Positions 1 to 8,588 of a stretch of DNA of 64,000 nucleotides are shown here, piece after piece (position 1 is the stretch's first letter; each line of letters starts with the position of its first letter). Under the pieces are notes generated by a model. It was given only the letters and a program-made list of their open reading frames with translations, did no database searches and had not been told where the DNA came from. The translations under genes were made by a program, and so were the position numbers. This DNA is from Bog-756 sp963727955. Lineage in GTDB: Bacteria; Actinomycetota; Acidimicrobiia; Acidimicrobiales; RAAP-2. The stretch covers positions 496,001 to 560,000 of the forward strand of contig CAVSII010000001.1 in NCBI GenBank assembly GCA_963727955.1, read 5' to 3'.

Positions 1-486
1 CTGGACACGGTGACCGACTCCCTGGAGTGCTTCGTGGCCCGGCTGGCCCAGCACCCGGACGAGCGGACCCAGATCGTCGACGATCCCTCGATCATCCCGA
101 GTGCCGTCGAGGAACTACTCAGATGGGAGACCCCGGTGACCACGGTGGCCCGGGTGGCCACCCGCGACATAGACCTCGGGGGCTGTCCCATTCACGCCGG
201 CGAGAACATCGGGGTGGTGATCGGGGCGGCCAATACCGACGAGGTGAGCCTGCCCGGCTCCGATCAGGTCGACCTCAACCGGAACCCCAACCGCCACCTG
301 GCCTTCGGCGGGGGAGTACACCGTTGCCTGGGTTCCCATCTGGCCCGCCTCGAGCTGCGGATCGCCCTGCGCGAATGGCATCGTCGCATCCCCGAGTACG
401 CCATCGCTCCCGGGACCGAGCTCAGCTACCAGATGGGTCTTCGCCACATCGAGCAGCTGCCTCTGGTCTTTGGTGCCGGGAAGTGA
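1..486 (+). CDS. Cytochrome P450, C-terminal part (5' end outside window)
   Basis: Haem-thiolate monooxygenase; the frame is open at the window edge, so the start is missing. What remains begins in the I helix (LDTVTD), then carries the K-helix ExxR as EELLRW (about residues 37-42 from the edge) and the haem-binding loop FGGGVHRCLGSHLAR with the cysteine thiolate ligand, followed by the usual C-terminal strands. Such soluble bacterial P450s hydroxylate lipophilic substrates and need a ferredoxin; the nearest one is at 5685. An ACAD gene follows after 58 nt on the same strand, so co-transcription is likely. Family assignment is secure; substrate unknown. Confidence 0.95.
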   Translation: MDTVTDSLECFVARLAQHPDERTQIVDDPSIIPSAVEELLRWETPVTTVARVATRDIDLGGCPIHAGENIGVVIGAANTDEVSLPGSDQVDLNRNPNRHLAFGGGVHRCLGSHLARLELRIALREWHRRIPEYAIAPGTELSYQMGLRHIEQLPLVFGAGK

Positions 487-544
487 CCGCGGTGTACCGG
501 TCTGGGCGGGACTGCCACGCGTCTGAACCCGGGGTCGACTGACT

Positions 545-1693
545 GTGGATCTCATTCTCACCGACGATCAGGAGCTCTTCCGCCAGACGACCCGGAAGTT
601 CCTGGAGGACAGCGTTCCCCTGGCCGCCGTGCGCCTCCTGGCCGATGATCAGCCCCGCGGCTTCGACGCCGGATGGTGGCGACAGGGCGCCGAACTGGGT
701 TGGGTGTCAATGCTGGTCTCCGAGGACCACGGCGGCGGCAGTCTGTCCGACCGCGGATTGAGTGATCTGGCCCTGGTGGCCGAGGAGATGGGTCGGTTGG
801 TGTCGCCCGGTCCTCTTGCTCCCACCAATGTGGTGGCCGGCGCTCTGTCCCGCACAGGGTCGCCGGCCCAGGCCAAGCAGTGGGTGGGCGATCTGGTGAG
901 CGGGGTGACCATCGCCACCTGGTGCATCGGGGGTCCGTTGCCCGGCACCGGTGCCGCAACCGGCGGATCGGATGGGGCGGTGACGGCACGGGCCACGGGA
1001 GATGTGTTGGTGCTGGACGGCACCAGCCGGCCGGTGGAGGCGGCCGGTCAGGCCGATGTAATTCTGGTCACCGCACCTCTGGACCAGACGGACACGGTGG
1101 TGCAGTGCATCCTGCCCGCAGAAACCCCGGGGCTGACCGCCGAGCCTGTCCGCAGTGTCGACCTGACCCGCCGGTTCGCCCGCCTCCGTTTCGAGGGCGT
1201 CGAGGTGGCCGGTGACGACGTAGTCGGTGACCCCACCTCCACACCGGGCGCCGTGGAGCGTCAGTTCGAGGACGCCGTGGTCCTCCAGTGCGCCGAAATG
1301 GTCGGTGCCATCGATCGGGTGTTGGCCTTCACCGTCGAGTACGCCTCCGATCGCTATTCGTTCGGCCGACCGCTGGCTTCCTACCAAGCCCTCAAGCACC
1401 GGTTCGCCGACATGAAGATGTGGCTGGAGGCGTGCCACGCCACCGCTACCGCCGCCGCCCGCGCCGTCGATGGCGGGGAGCCCGAGGCGGCCGAGCTGAT
1501 CAGCGTGGCCAAGGCGTACATCGGCGACCACGGACCGATGATCCTCCAGGACTGCATCCAGATCCACGGTGGCATCGGAGTGACCTGGGACCACGATCTC
1601 CACCTGTACCTCCGGCGGGTGGTCGAGGACCGGGTTCAGTGGGGCACGCCACGCGACCACCGCTACCGTGTCGCCGCCGAGATCGGCCTCTAG
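545..1693 (+). CDS. Acyl-CoA dehydrogenase, A-type (small partner) subunit
   Basis: 382-residue FAD-dependent acyl-CoA dehydrogenase family protein, GTG start. It contains the FGRPLASYQALKHR segment typical of the ACAD C-terminal helical domain and CIQIHGGIGVTWDHDLHLY near the end, but terminates soon afterwards and lacks the GG(T/S)xE...QRN tail found in the next gene. That pattern matches the partner subunit of heteromeric actinobacterial FadE complexes. The second ACAD begins 8 nt downstream at 1702, and the two probably form one enzyme introducing a 2,3 double bond into a CoA ester. No clear Shine-Dalgarno sequence is seen before the GTG. Confidence 0.9.
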   Translation: MDLILTDDQELFRQTTRKFLEDSVPLAAVRLLADDQPRGFDAGWWRQGAELGWVSMLVSEDHGGGSLSDRGLSDLALVAEEMGRLVSPGPLAPTNVVAGALSRTGSPAQAKQWVGDLVSGVTIATWCIGGPLPGTGAATGGSDGAVTARATGDVLVLDGTSRPVEAAGQADVILVTAPLDQTDTVVQCILPAETPGLTAEPVRSVDLTRRFARLRFEGVEVAGDDVVGDPTSTPGAVERQFEDAVVLQCAEMVGAIDRVLAFTVEYASDRYSFGRPLASYQALKHRFADMKMWLEACHATATAAARAVDGGEPEAAELISVAKAYIGDHGPMILQDCIQIHGGIGVTWDHDLHLYLRRVVEDRVQWGTPRDHRYRVAAEIGL

Positions 1694-1701
1694 GAGCGAC
1701 G

Positions 1702-2982
1702 ATGGAGAACTCCACTTCGACTGAACTGTCGTCGACCGAGGATGTCGAAAACTTCCGGCTGCGGGCGCGCCGGTGGCTGGCCGACAACATGCCCCGTCTG
1801 GCCGAGGGGGAGACCAACTTTCTGTTGGCCGCCGAGGACGAGATGGGGGAGCGGGCCCGCCGGCTCCAGGGCCTCCTCTTCGATGGCGGCTTCGCCGGTC
1901 TCTGCTACCCGGTCGAGTACGGCGGCCAGGGCCTCACCCGTGCCCACCAGCACGCCTTCACCCAGGAGTCCCTGCCCTACCAGATGCCCACCACCTTCAA
2001 CGTTCCCACGCTGTCGATCCTGACCCCGACACTTCTCGATTTCGGGACCGAGGAGCAGAAGCAGCGCCACATCCCGGCGGTCCTGCGGGGCGAGGAGATC
2101 TGGGTCCAGTTCCTGTCGGAGCCCAGTGGTGGTTCGGATCTGGCCGGCTTGGTCACCCGGGCCACCCGCGACGGTGACATCTTCGTTCTCAACGGGTCGA
2201 AAATCTGGAGCTCGGGCGCCTTCCGGGCCGACTACGCCATGTGCCTGGCCCGCACGGATGGCAGCGTGCCCAAGCACCAGGGATTGACCATGTTCATCCT
2301 CAAGATCCACCAACCGGGCATCGAGGTGCAAAGGATCACCCAGGTCAACGGGATCGCCGAGTTCTGCCAGGAGTTCTTCGACGACGTGGCCGTGCCTGTG
2401 GCCGACGTAGTGGGCCAGGTCAACGACGGGTGGACGGTGGCCAGCCGCCTCCTCTTCCACGAGCGTGACGCGGTCGGGGGCGGGTCCCCCTATGTGAGCG
2501 GCAGCCCCATGGGCGGAGGGGTCCAGGGGGGTATCCGATCCGACCTGTCCGACCTGGCCCGCACGACCGGTCAGGCCGACGACCCGGTGGTGCGGCAGCT
2601 GGTGGCCGAGGCCCGGGTCAACGACAGGGTCCAGCAACAGCTCACCGCCCGGGTCACCAGCGGCATCCGCACCGGCGCCTTTTCCAACCCGGCCGGCGCC
2701 ATCCCCCGTCTGTTCTCATCAACCAACACCGAGCGCCACGTCGACATCGGACTCGAGATCGCCGGTCCGAGCGCCGGGGCGTGGGACGCCGACGACCCTG
2801 CCGGCCGGTGGGCCGACCTCTATCTCATTCGCCAGAACGGAAGCCTCGGGGGCGGCAGCAATGAGATGGCGCGCAACATCATCAGCGAACGGGTACTGGG
2901 CATGCCCCGGGAGTATGCCGCCGACCGCGACAAACCCTTCGACGAAGTACGCCACAACCGCTCACCGGAGCGGCCTCGCTGA
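1702..2982 (+). CDS. Acyl-CoA dehydrogenase, B-type subunit
   Basis: 426-residue ACAD starting at the ATG of MENSTSTELS, with AGGAG a few bases upstream overlapping the end of the preceding gene. Visible elements: N-terminal helical domain, LSEPSGGSDLAGL loop and NGSKIWSS segment of the FAD/substrate domain, and the C-terminal GGGSNEMARNIISERVLG segment. A longer glycine-rich insertion (about residues 255-280) separates the middle and C-terminal domains. The position normally occupied by the catalytic Glu of medium-chain ACADs (YEGT) reads LGGGS, so the base must lie elsewhere or in the partner. Probably pairs with the A-type ACAD at 545. Confidence 0.9.
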   Translation: MENSTSTELSSTEDVENFRLRARRWLADNMPRLAEGETNFLLAAEDEMGERARRLQGLLFDGGFAGLCYPVEYGGQGLTRAHQHAFTQESLPYQMPTTFNVPTLSILTPTLLDFGTEEQKQRHIPAVLRGEEIWVQFLSEPSGGSDLAGLVTRATRDGDIFVLNGSKIWSSGAFRADYAMCLARTDGSVPKHQGLTMFILKIHQPGIEVQRITQVNGIAEFCQEFFDDVAVPVADVVGQVNDGWTVASRLLFHERDAVGGGSPYVSGSPMGGGVQGGIRSDLSDLARTTGQADDPVVRQLVAEARVNDRVQQQLTARVTSGIRTGAFSNPAGAIPRLFSSTNTERHVDIGLEIAGPSAGAWDADDPAGRWADLYLIRQNGSLGGGSNEMARNIISERVLGMPREYAADRDKPFDEVRHNRSPERPR

Positions 2983-3063
2983 GCTTTGGCGGCATGGGGC
3001 AGGCAACCAGGTCGAATGTTGCGGTGATTCGGATCGTCACTGCCAGTCCTGATGGGCGGCGGG

Positions 3064-4215
3064 TCAAGCGGCGCTGGATGGGGGCGGCGGCCGCTGGTTG
3101 CGCTGGCGGTTGTGCGGGCCGCAGAGGATCCGGCCGTTCTCCTGGGTGGTGAGGCCACCTTGGGCAAAGGGCACGATGTGGTCGACCTGGAGGTCGGAGC
3201 GGGACCCGTCGCAGTAGGGGTGGGTGCAGTCCCTGTCCCTTATCTCGATGGCCCGTCTCGTAGCCCCCATGAAGAGGCGGGACCTCGTCCCCACCTCCAC
3301 CCGGCCCGGCGGAGTGAAGACGGCCCGTTCGACGACGGCCTCGTCCAGCCAGCGGATGAGGGAGCCCGGGGTGACCACCTGGGAGCGGGACAACTCGCAG
3401 ACCCGGCCGGCCAGTGTCTCGTAGTCGACCAACACGGTGAACAGGGGAAGCGGGCGGCGTCCCCCGGCCGGGGCCGTCTTCGACCGGGTGGCCATCTCCA
3501 CCAGGGCGTCAGCCCGGCGCTGTCGGGGGGTGCGGGGGAGGTCGAGCGGGGTGGGCTCCCGTCCGAGGGCCTCTTTGGCCTCGGCCCAGTCGGCCTCGAA
3601 CAGGCCCTGAGTGATGCGGGTGAGCTCGTCGGCCACGATGGCCCCCGATATGGGGTCGAGGGTCATCTTGCCCAGAAACGTCCCCCGGAAGCTCTCGGCC
3701 AGGTAGACGTCTCTGCGGTTCCGGCACTCCTCTGCTGAGGCCTCGGTGCCGTCGGGGTCGGCCAGCTGCTCCCAGTAGGCCAGGGACCGGGTGAAGGGCT
3801 CGAAGCGCAGGGTGCGGGCCTGGTCGCAGAGGAGGGCCTCGTCTCGACAGAGGGCCTCCTCGGTGGCCGGCGAGCGCACCGAGAGGACGGCGTCCAGGTG
3901 GTGGGCGGTGATCTCCCCTCTATTCCAGGCCGCAGCGAACAGGGGGAGGCCACAAAGACCCCGGCCCCGGCGCACCACCTTGCGGGCCTGGGCCCGGGGC
4001 AGACGGCACTCGGCCGCCAGCCAGGACTGCCCGGTCAGCGCCCCGTCGTCTGTCCAGTCCCCCGAGGCCTCGAAGGAGGCGGTGGCCGCCGTGGTGAAGG
4101 ACTCCAGCCGGGCCAGGCAGCGGTGCAGTTCCTTGATCGAGGGGCCGTCGGCCACGGTGGCCGGATCGGAGCCCACCAGATCATCGATGGCTTCGCTCAG
4201 GACACAAAGATCCAT
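3064..4215 (-). CDS. DUF222 / HNH endonuclease-domain protein (13E12-like family)
   Basis: 383 residues. The N-terminal two thirds is a DUF222-type helical region (LESFTTAATASFEASGDW and onwards); the C-terminal about 60 residues form an HNH nuclease fold with CTHPYC, the LQVDHIVPFAQGG motif, an Asn (TQENGRILC) and a final GPHNRQRN. Both zinc-type Cys pairs and the DH/N/H catalytic residues are present, so the nuclease may be active. These proteins are highly repeated in actinobacterial genomes and their role is unsettled; they often sit as isolated genes, as here. It ends in a proline run. It converges with the ACAD pair (81-nt gap). Confidence 0.9.
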   Translation of the reverse strand: MDLCVLSEAIDDLVGSDPATVADGPSIKELHRCLARLESFTTAATASFEASGDWTDDGALTGQSWLAAECRLPRAQARKVVRRGRGLCGLPLFAAAWNRGEITAHHLDAVLSVRSPATEEALCRDEALLCDQARTLRFEPFTRSLAYWEQLADPDGTEASAEECRNRRDVYLAESFRGTFLGKMTLDPISGAIVADELTRITQGLFEADWAEAKEALGREPTPLDLPRTPRQRRADALVEMATRSKTAPAGGRRPLPLFTVLVDYETLAGRVCELSRSQVVTPGSLIRWLDEAVVERAVFTPPGRVEVGTRSRLFMGATRRAIEIRDRDCTHPYCDGSRSDLQVDHIVPFAQGGLTTQENGRILCGPHNRQRNQRPPPPSSAA

Positions 4216-4290
4216 GTCCGAAGTCCATCACCCGGGTGTGACAGTGGACGGGGGTTCCGGGGGACCAGCGGAAACGGTGGAACAGGGGGT

Positions 4291-4369
4291 CCAATCCAGC
4301 TCTCAGACCCAGTAATCAGACCCAGCTCTCAGGCCCAATAATCAGACCCAGTAATCAGGGCCCAGCCAT
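4291..4369. repeat. 13-bp tandem repeat array (about six imperfect units)
   Basis: Units of 13 bp at 4291, 4304, 4317, 4330, 4343 and 4356, consensus CAGACCCAGTAAT with variants ending in CTCT or CCAT. It lies between the 5' end of the HNH gene and the 3' end of the amidohydrolase, both on the minus strand. No reading frame or hairpin is evident. Role unknown. Confidence 0.85.
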
Positions 4370-4392
4370 CGGTCCGAGCAATGACAGGGGGC

Positions 4393-5596
4393 TCAGGCGG
4401 CGTCCAGCTTCATCATCTCGGTCAGGTTGCCGCCCATGATCTTGGCCACGTCGTCGTGGTCCAGGCCGGTGAGCTCATCGACGAAGCTGAGCGGGTCGGC
4501 CAACCCTTCGGGGTGGGGGAAGTCGGAGCCGAAGAGCACCCGGTCGGCACCGAGCAACTCCACCAGACCCATCGGATCCTCCTCGTGGAAGGGGTGAACG
4601 TAGATGTTGCGCTTGAACACGGCCACGGGGTCCTCGTCGAAGCTGTGCGGGGCCGTCGTGTAGGCCTGCTCCATGTCGCGGAGCAGTTGACGGACCCAGT
4701 TGCTGCCGTTCTCGACCGGTGCGAACCGGATGTCGGGAAAGCGCGAGCACAGTCCGTGCCCGATGAGCGATGCCACGGTGTCAGTGATGGCCCGTCCCCC
4801 GTGACCGATGATGGACACGAAGCCCGAACCAGCCTTGAAGGGGGTCATCTCACTGGTGATCCCCTCCCATTCGTTGAGGTAGCGCTGGTAGCCACTGTCG
4901 GAGGCGTGCATGCCGACCGGGATGCCGGCTTCGTCCACCATCCGCCAGAAAGGGTCGAACTCGGGGAGCGCCGGCGAGCGCGGTCCCATGAATCCGTAGA
5001 CCGGCGCCGGCCGGATGAGCACGATCCGGGCCCCCCGGTCCAGAACCCACTCCAACTCCTTCATGGCTTCCTCCACGATGCCCATGTGGATGACCGGGGT
5101 GGGAAAGATGCGGTTCTCGTAGTTGAACGTCCAGTGCTCGAGCATCCACTGGTTGAGGGCGTGGACCACGGCGTGGGTGGCCGGCGGGTCCCCCCGCAAC
5201 CGCTCCTCCAGCAGACTGGCCAACGTTGGCCACATGAGGGCGCGGTCGAGTCCGAGCTCGTCCATCAGTTTGAGCCGGGGCTCGGGCTCGCGGAAGGCGG
5301 GGAGGGCCTCGATGCCCTTGCCCAGGATCTCGCGGACGCGACTTGCCCTCGGGGTTACCGTGCTTGAAATACTCCTCCTGGGCACCGGGGGCGGCCACCC
5401 TTTCGAAGGTCGGATTGGGGATGTACTCGCTGATCTGACCTTTGACAGCGATCTTCGTGCGCCCGTTGACTTCGACGTACTGGATGAGACCGGCGTACTC
5501 GGGCGGCAGGAACTTGGTGAAGGCGTCTGTCGTCTCGTACATGTGATTGTCGGCATCGAATACCGGGTAGTCCAGCGATCGTGTGGCCACGGCCAT
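4393..5596 (-). pseudogene. Amidohydrolase (ACMSD-like family), interrupted by a frameshift
   Basis: Metal-dependent amidohydrolase/decarboxylase-type TIM barrel. The N-terminal part starts MAVATRSLDYPVFDADNHMY in one frame and runs to about GNPEGKS; the rest (REILGKGIEALPAF through MMKLDAA) is in another frame. The switch is near 5335-5350 and is what one extra base would produce. Both halves read as normal family protein, so either the gene was broken recently or the base call is wrong. Start choice: minus-strand AAAAGGAG abuts the ATG at 5596, so the in-frame GTG at 5590 has better ribosome spacing. The other two amidohydrolases here, at 35759 and 54840, are intact. Confidence 0.85.
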
Positions 5597-5630
5597 GCTC
5601 CTTTTGTCTCAACCCGCCCCTCTGGGCACA

Positions 5631-5636
5631 ACGCTA
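5631..5636 (-). promoter_or_regulatory. Putative -10 element for the amidohydrolase
   Basis: Minus strand TAGCGT in the divergent gap between the amidohydrolase and the ferredoxin, with AAAAGGAG between it and the start. Fits the actinobacterial TANNNT -10; no clear -35. Confidence 0.35.
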
Positions 5637-5672
5637 ACAGCCCCGGTTGCCGAGCGGAAATGGCGTTTGCAC

Positions 5673-5678
5673 TACCAT
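5673..5678 (+). promoter_or_regulatory. Putative -10 element, leaderless start of the ferredoxin
   Basis: TACCAT ends 6 nt before the GTG at 5685, a spacing that would put the first transcribed base at or next to the start codon. No Shine-Dalgarno sequence is present, consistent with a leaderless mRNA. Confidence 0.5.
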
Positions 5679-5684
5679 CGCCCC

Positions 5685-5876
5685 GTGCGAGTTACCGTCG
5701 ATTGGGACCGCTGCGAGTCCAATGCACAGTGCGTGGCCGCGGCGCCCGATGTCTTCCGGGTGGACGACGACGATGTCCTCCACGTGCTGCAGGAGGAACC
5801 GGGCGAGGAGCTGCGGGCCCAGGTGGAGGCGGCCGTCCGGGCCTGTCCGATGATCGCCCTGAGCATCGCTGACTAG
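5685..5876 (+). CDS. [3Fe-4S] ferredoxin
   Basis: 63-residue electron carrier of the type that serves actinobacterial P450s. Start set at the GTG of VRVTVDWDRC because homologous ferredoxins begin right there and a -10 box sits 6 nt upstream. Cysteines at about residues 10, 16 and 54 (CESNAQC and CP) give only three ligands in the usual four-Cys pattern, which is the signature of a [3Fe-4S] cluster. Very acidic (DDDD in the middle). It precedes a CoA ligase gene rather than a P450, the same pairing as the second ferredoxin at 24090. Confidence 0.93.
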   Translation: MRVTVDWDRCESNAQCVAAAPDVFRVDDDDVLHVLQEEPGEELRAQVEAAVRACPMIALSIAD

Positions 5877-5963
5877 TGGCGCCACCTGTGGGTAGTGGTC
5901 GCCGGAGGCGGTCGACCGGAGCGACGGACGTCGGACAGCTCCAGGGGTGGTAAGGATGACGGC

Positions 5964-7478
5964 GTGACCACAGACTTGGTGGCAGAGGAGGGCATCCCCT
6001 ACGGGACCCGGCTCGGACAGGTGGCCGAGAATGGGGGGGACGGAACGGCGGTGGTCTTCGTGGCCGAGGACGGTGGCGAGCAGGAGATCACCTGGCGGGA
6101 GCTCGAACGACGTTCCAACCAGATGGCCCACGTCCTGGCCGACCAGGGGCTGGGGGTGGGCGACCGGCTGGCGGTCTGCCTCCGTAACTCCCCCGAGCAT
6201 CTCTACACATCGTTTGGCGGTTGGAAGGTGGGGGCCACTGTGGTGCCCATGCGCTGGGACCTTCCGGCGTGGGAGAGCGACCGCCTGCTCGACGTCCTGA
6301 ACCCGAAGGTGACAGTGGGAGCTGAGCAGCTCTCCCTGGTCGATGACAGCCAGGAGGCACCGGACAGCGCCCTTGCCCCTGTGACTGCACCTCAGGCCTG
6401 GGGAGTGTGCAGCTCCGGCTCGACAGGCACCCCCAAGGTCATCGTGCAGAAGGGCCCGGCGCTCTATGTGCCCTCGATCAGCTTCACCTCGTCGGTGGTG
6501 GCGTCCTACGGGCCGATGGAGAAACCCCAGATGGTCCTGTGCCCGGCGCCGCTGTACCACACCAACGGATTCACGGCCTTCCGAAATCTGCTCGGGGGAG
6601 ACGCCGTCGTCCTCATGGAACGATTCAACGCCGCCGTTGCCCTCGACCTCATCGAACGCCACCCCATCACCGGGTTCATTGCCGCCACTCCCATGCTCCA
6701 GCGCCTGGCCCAGGTACCCGGCATCGAGGAGCGTGACCTGTCCGGCTTGAGCTGGGTCCAACAGGGTGCTTCCCCTCTCCCCCTGTGGCTGGGCCACTTC
6801 TGGATCGAAAAGGTGGGGCCCGAGCATTTCTACATGTCCTACGGGGCGTCCGAAATGATCGGCATCGTGGTCTGCAGGGGCGACGAGTGGCTCGCCCACC
6901 CCGGCACGCTGGGCCGGCCCATGGGCGAGACCGAGATGCGGGTCCTCGGTCCCGACGGCGAGCAACTGCCTCCCGGCGAGATCGGTGGCATCTTCCTGCG
7001 CCAGCCCACCGGGCCGCTGGCCGATTACGTGGGCCGTGACGTGAAGCCGATGGACTCGACCATCGACGGTTTCAGCTCGGTCGGTGACCTCGGATGGGTC
7101 GACCAGGATGGCTATCTCTACATGGCCGACCGGCGGGTGGACATGATCGTGACCGGTGGGGTCAACGTGTTTCCGGCCGAGGTCGAAGCGGCGTTGAGCG
7201 AGCACCCGGGCATCGCCGATGTGGTCGTCATCGGGCTCAACGACCCCGAGTGGGGACGACGGGTGCACGCCATCGTGCAGGCCGAGGATCCCTCTCTGGG
7301 AGCCGACGGGGTGATCAGCTTCGCCAAGGACCGTCTCGCTCCCTACAAGGTTCCCAAATCGGTCGAGTTCGTCGAAACCATCCCCCGTAGCGAAGCGATG
7401 AAGTTCAACCGGGCGGCACTGGTGGCCGAACGCCAGGGACCCGGCGTCGACGAACCGGCGGCCGACGGCGGACGATGA
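5964..7478 (+). CDS. AMP-binding acyl-CoA synthetase
   Basis: 504-residue acid:CoA ligase of the ANL superfamily, activating a carboxylic acid via an acyl-adenylate. The GTG at 5964 is chosen because AAGGA lies 7 nt upstream; about 23 extra residues upstream are in frame but unlike the family. Motifs: ATP P-loop SSGSTGTPK (around residue 155), YGASEM, the hinge region GDLGWVDQDGYLYMADRR and MIVTGGVNVFPAEVE, and PRSEAMKFNR at the end with the C-terminal lysine. 87 nt after the ferredoxin. Acid substrate unknown; bile-acid-ligase-like enzymes are one possibility. Confidence 0.9.
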   Translation: MTTDLVAEEGIPYGTRLGQVAENGGDGTAVVFVAEDGGEQEITWRELERRSNQMAHVLADQGLGVGDRLAVCLRNSPEHLYTSFGGWKVGATVVPMRWDLPAWESDRLLDVLNPKVTVGAEQLSLVDDSQEAPDSALAPVTAPQAWGVCSSGSTGTPKVIVQKGPALYVPSISFTSSVVASYGPMEKPQMVLCPAPLYHTNGFTAFRNLLGGDAVVLMERFNAAVALDLIERHPITGFIAATPMLQRLAQVPGIEERDLSGLSWVQQGASPLPLWLGHFWIEKVGPEHFYMSYGASEMIGIVVCRGDEWLAHPGTLGRPMGETEMRVLGPDGEQLPPGEIGGIFLRQPTGPLADYVGRDVKPMDSTIDGFSSVGDLGWVDQDGYLYMADRRVDMIVTGGVNVFPAEVEAALSEHPGIADVVVIGLNDPEWGRRVHAIVQAEDPSLGADGVISFAKDRLAPYKVPKSVEFVETIPRSEAMKFNRAALVAERQGPGVDEPAADGGR

Positions 7479-7549
7479 GATCCTGGGCCGCTGGTCGGGG
7501 GTATAGCGTGGCCCGGCTTTGCGTCGGACGACGAACAGCCCTATGAGAC

Positions 7550-7603
7550 GAACACGGCGAACGCCGCCAGCCCGGCGAACACCGCCAGCACCGCCAACAC
7601 CGC
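7550..7603. repeat. 9-bp tandem repeat (six units)
   Basis: Six consecutive imperfect 9-mers (GAACACGGC, GAACGCCGC, CAGCCCGGC, GAACACCGC, CAGCACCGC, CAACACCGC) in the gap between the CoA ligase and the crotonase. They fall inside a possible 32-codon ORF, 7543-7641 (MRRTRRTPPARRTPP...), that ends 3 nt before the crotonase start. Whether that ORF is translated is unknown. Confidence 0.75.
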
Positions 7604-7644
7604 GAAATGCAGAGAACGGCGACTTGAACAGGAGGGGTTGAGAG

Positions 7645-8562
7645 ATGCCCGACGGGAAGTACATCAGTTACGAAGAGTTGGACGAGGGACGGATCGTCCG
7701 CATCCTGCTCAATCGGCCCAAGACCCGCAACGCACAGAACCGGGGACTGCTGGTAGAGCTAGACGAGGCCTTCCATCGGGCCGAAGAGGACGACAACGTC
7801 CGTGTGGTGATCCTCGGCGGCGTGGGCCCCTTGTTCTCCTCGGGCCACGACATGGGGTCGAAGGAGGCCCAGGCCGAGCATGCGCCCGGTCCCGATCAGC
7901 ACCACTCGGCCACCGTCAACGGCGCCACCCGCAAAGGGGCCGAAGCGCGGATGCTGCAGGAGTGGCACTACTACTTCACCAATACGCTGCGGTGGCGCAA
8001 CCTGCGCAAGATCACCGTGGCCCAGGTGCAGGGAACCGTCTACGCCGCCGGGCTCATGCTCATGTGGGCCTGCGACCTGATCGTGGCGGCTGACGATGTT
8101 CTCTTCGCCGACGTGGTCGGGACCCGCCTCGGAATGTGCGGGGTCGAGTACTTCGGGCACCCCTGGGAGTTCGGCCCCCGTCGGACCAAGGAGCTCATGC
8201 TGACCGGCGACGCCATCGACGTGCACGAGGCGCACCGGCTGGGCATGGTGTCCAAGGTGTTCCCTACCGACGAGCTGCCCGAGCGGACGCTGGCCTACGC
8301 CCGGCGCATCGCCGAGCTACCCACCATGACGGCGCTGCTGATCAAGGAGTCGGTCAACCAGACCGTAGACAACATGGGCTTCTACAACTCGCTGCAGGCC
8401 TGCTTCACCCTTCATCAGCTCAACCACTCGCACTGGGCGGAGATCCACGAGAGCAAGTACCCGGTGGCCCTGGAAGAGGACGGCATCCCCAGCTGGCGTG
8501 ATGCACCACCGGTGCGACTGGCTGTGGAAGACCAGGTGGAAGGACCCGTCCCGGCGCGCTGA
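7645..8562 (+). CDS. Crotonase-fold (enoyl-CoA hydratase-like) protein without catalytic glutamates
   Basis: 305 residues; strong ribosome site AGGAGG upstream of the ATG. The CoA-binding and oxyanion-hole framework is present (VRVVILGGVGPLFSSGHD; VQGTVYAAGLMLMWACD). In the rat mitochondrial hydratase the first catalytic Glu follows GGGC; here that segment is AAGLM, and the second Glu position (GQPE) reads DVVG. Both catalytic acids are therefore missing, so simple hydration is unlikely; hydrolase, isomerase or lyase chemistry is possible. A 30-residue His-rich insertion follows FSSGHD. Clear paralogue of the protein at 27885. Confidence 0.88.
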   Translation: MPDGKYISYEELDEGRIVRILLNRPKTRNAQNRGLLVELDEAFHRAEEDDNVRVVILGGVGPLFSSGHDMGSKEAQAEHAPGPDQHHSATVNGATRKGAEARMLQEWHYYFTNTLRWRNLRKITVAQVQGTVYAAGLMLMWACDLIVAADDVLFADVVGTRLGMCGVEYFGHPWEFGPRRTKELMLTGDAIDVHEAHRLGMVSKVFPTDELPERTLAYARRIAELPTMTALLIKESVNQTVDNMGFYNSLQACFTLHQLNHSHWAEIHESKYPVALEEDGIPSWRDAPPVRLAVEDQVEGPVPAR

Positions 8563-8588
8563 GCCGTCCGGTCGAGTCGATTTGAGTC

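Noticed and set aside
4291..4369. CRISPR array
   Set aside because: Units are 13 bp and directly adjacent without spacers; no cas genes nearby.
5634..7664. Minus-strand ORF of 676 codons
   Set aside because: Antisense to the ferredoxin and CoA ligase, both with recognisable catalytic motifs.
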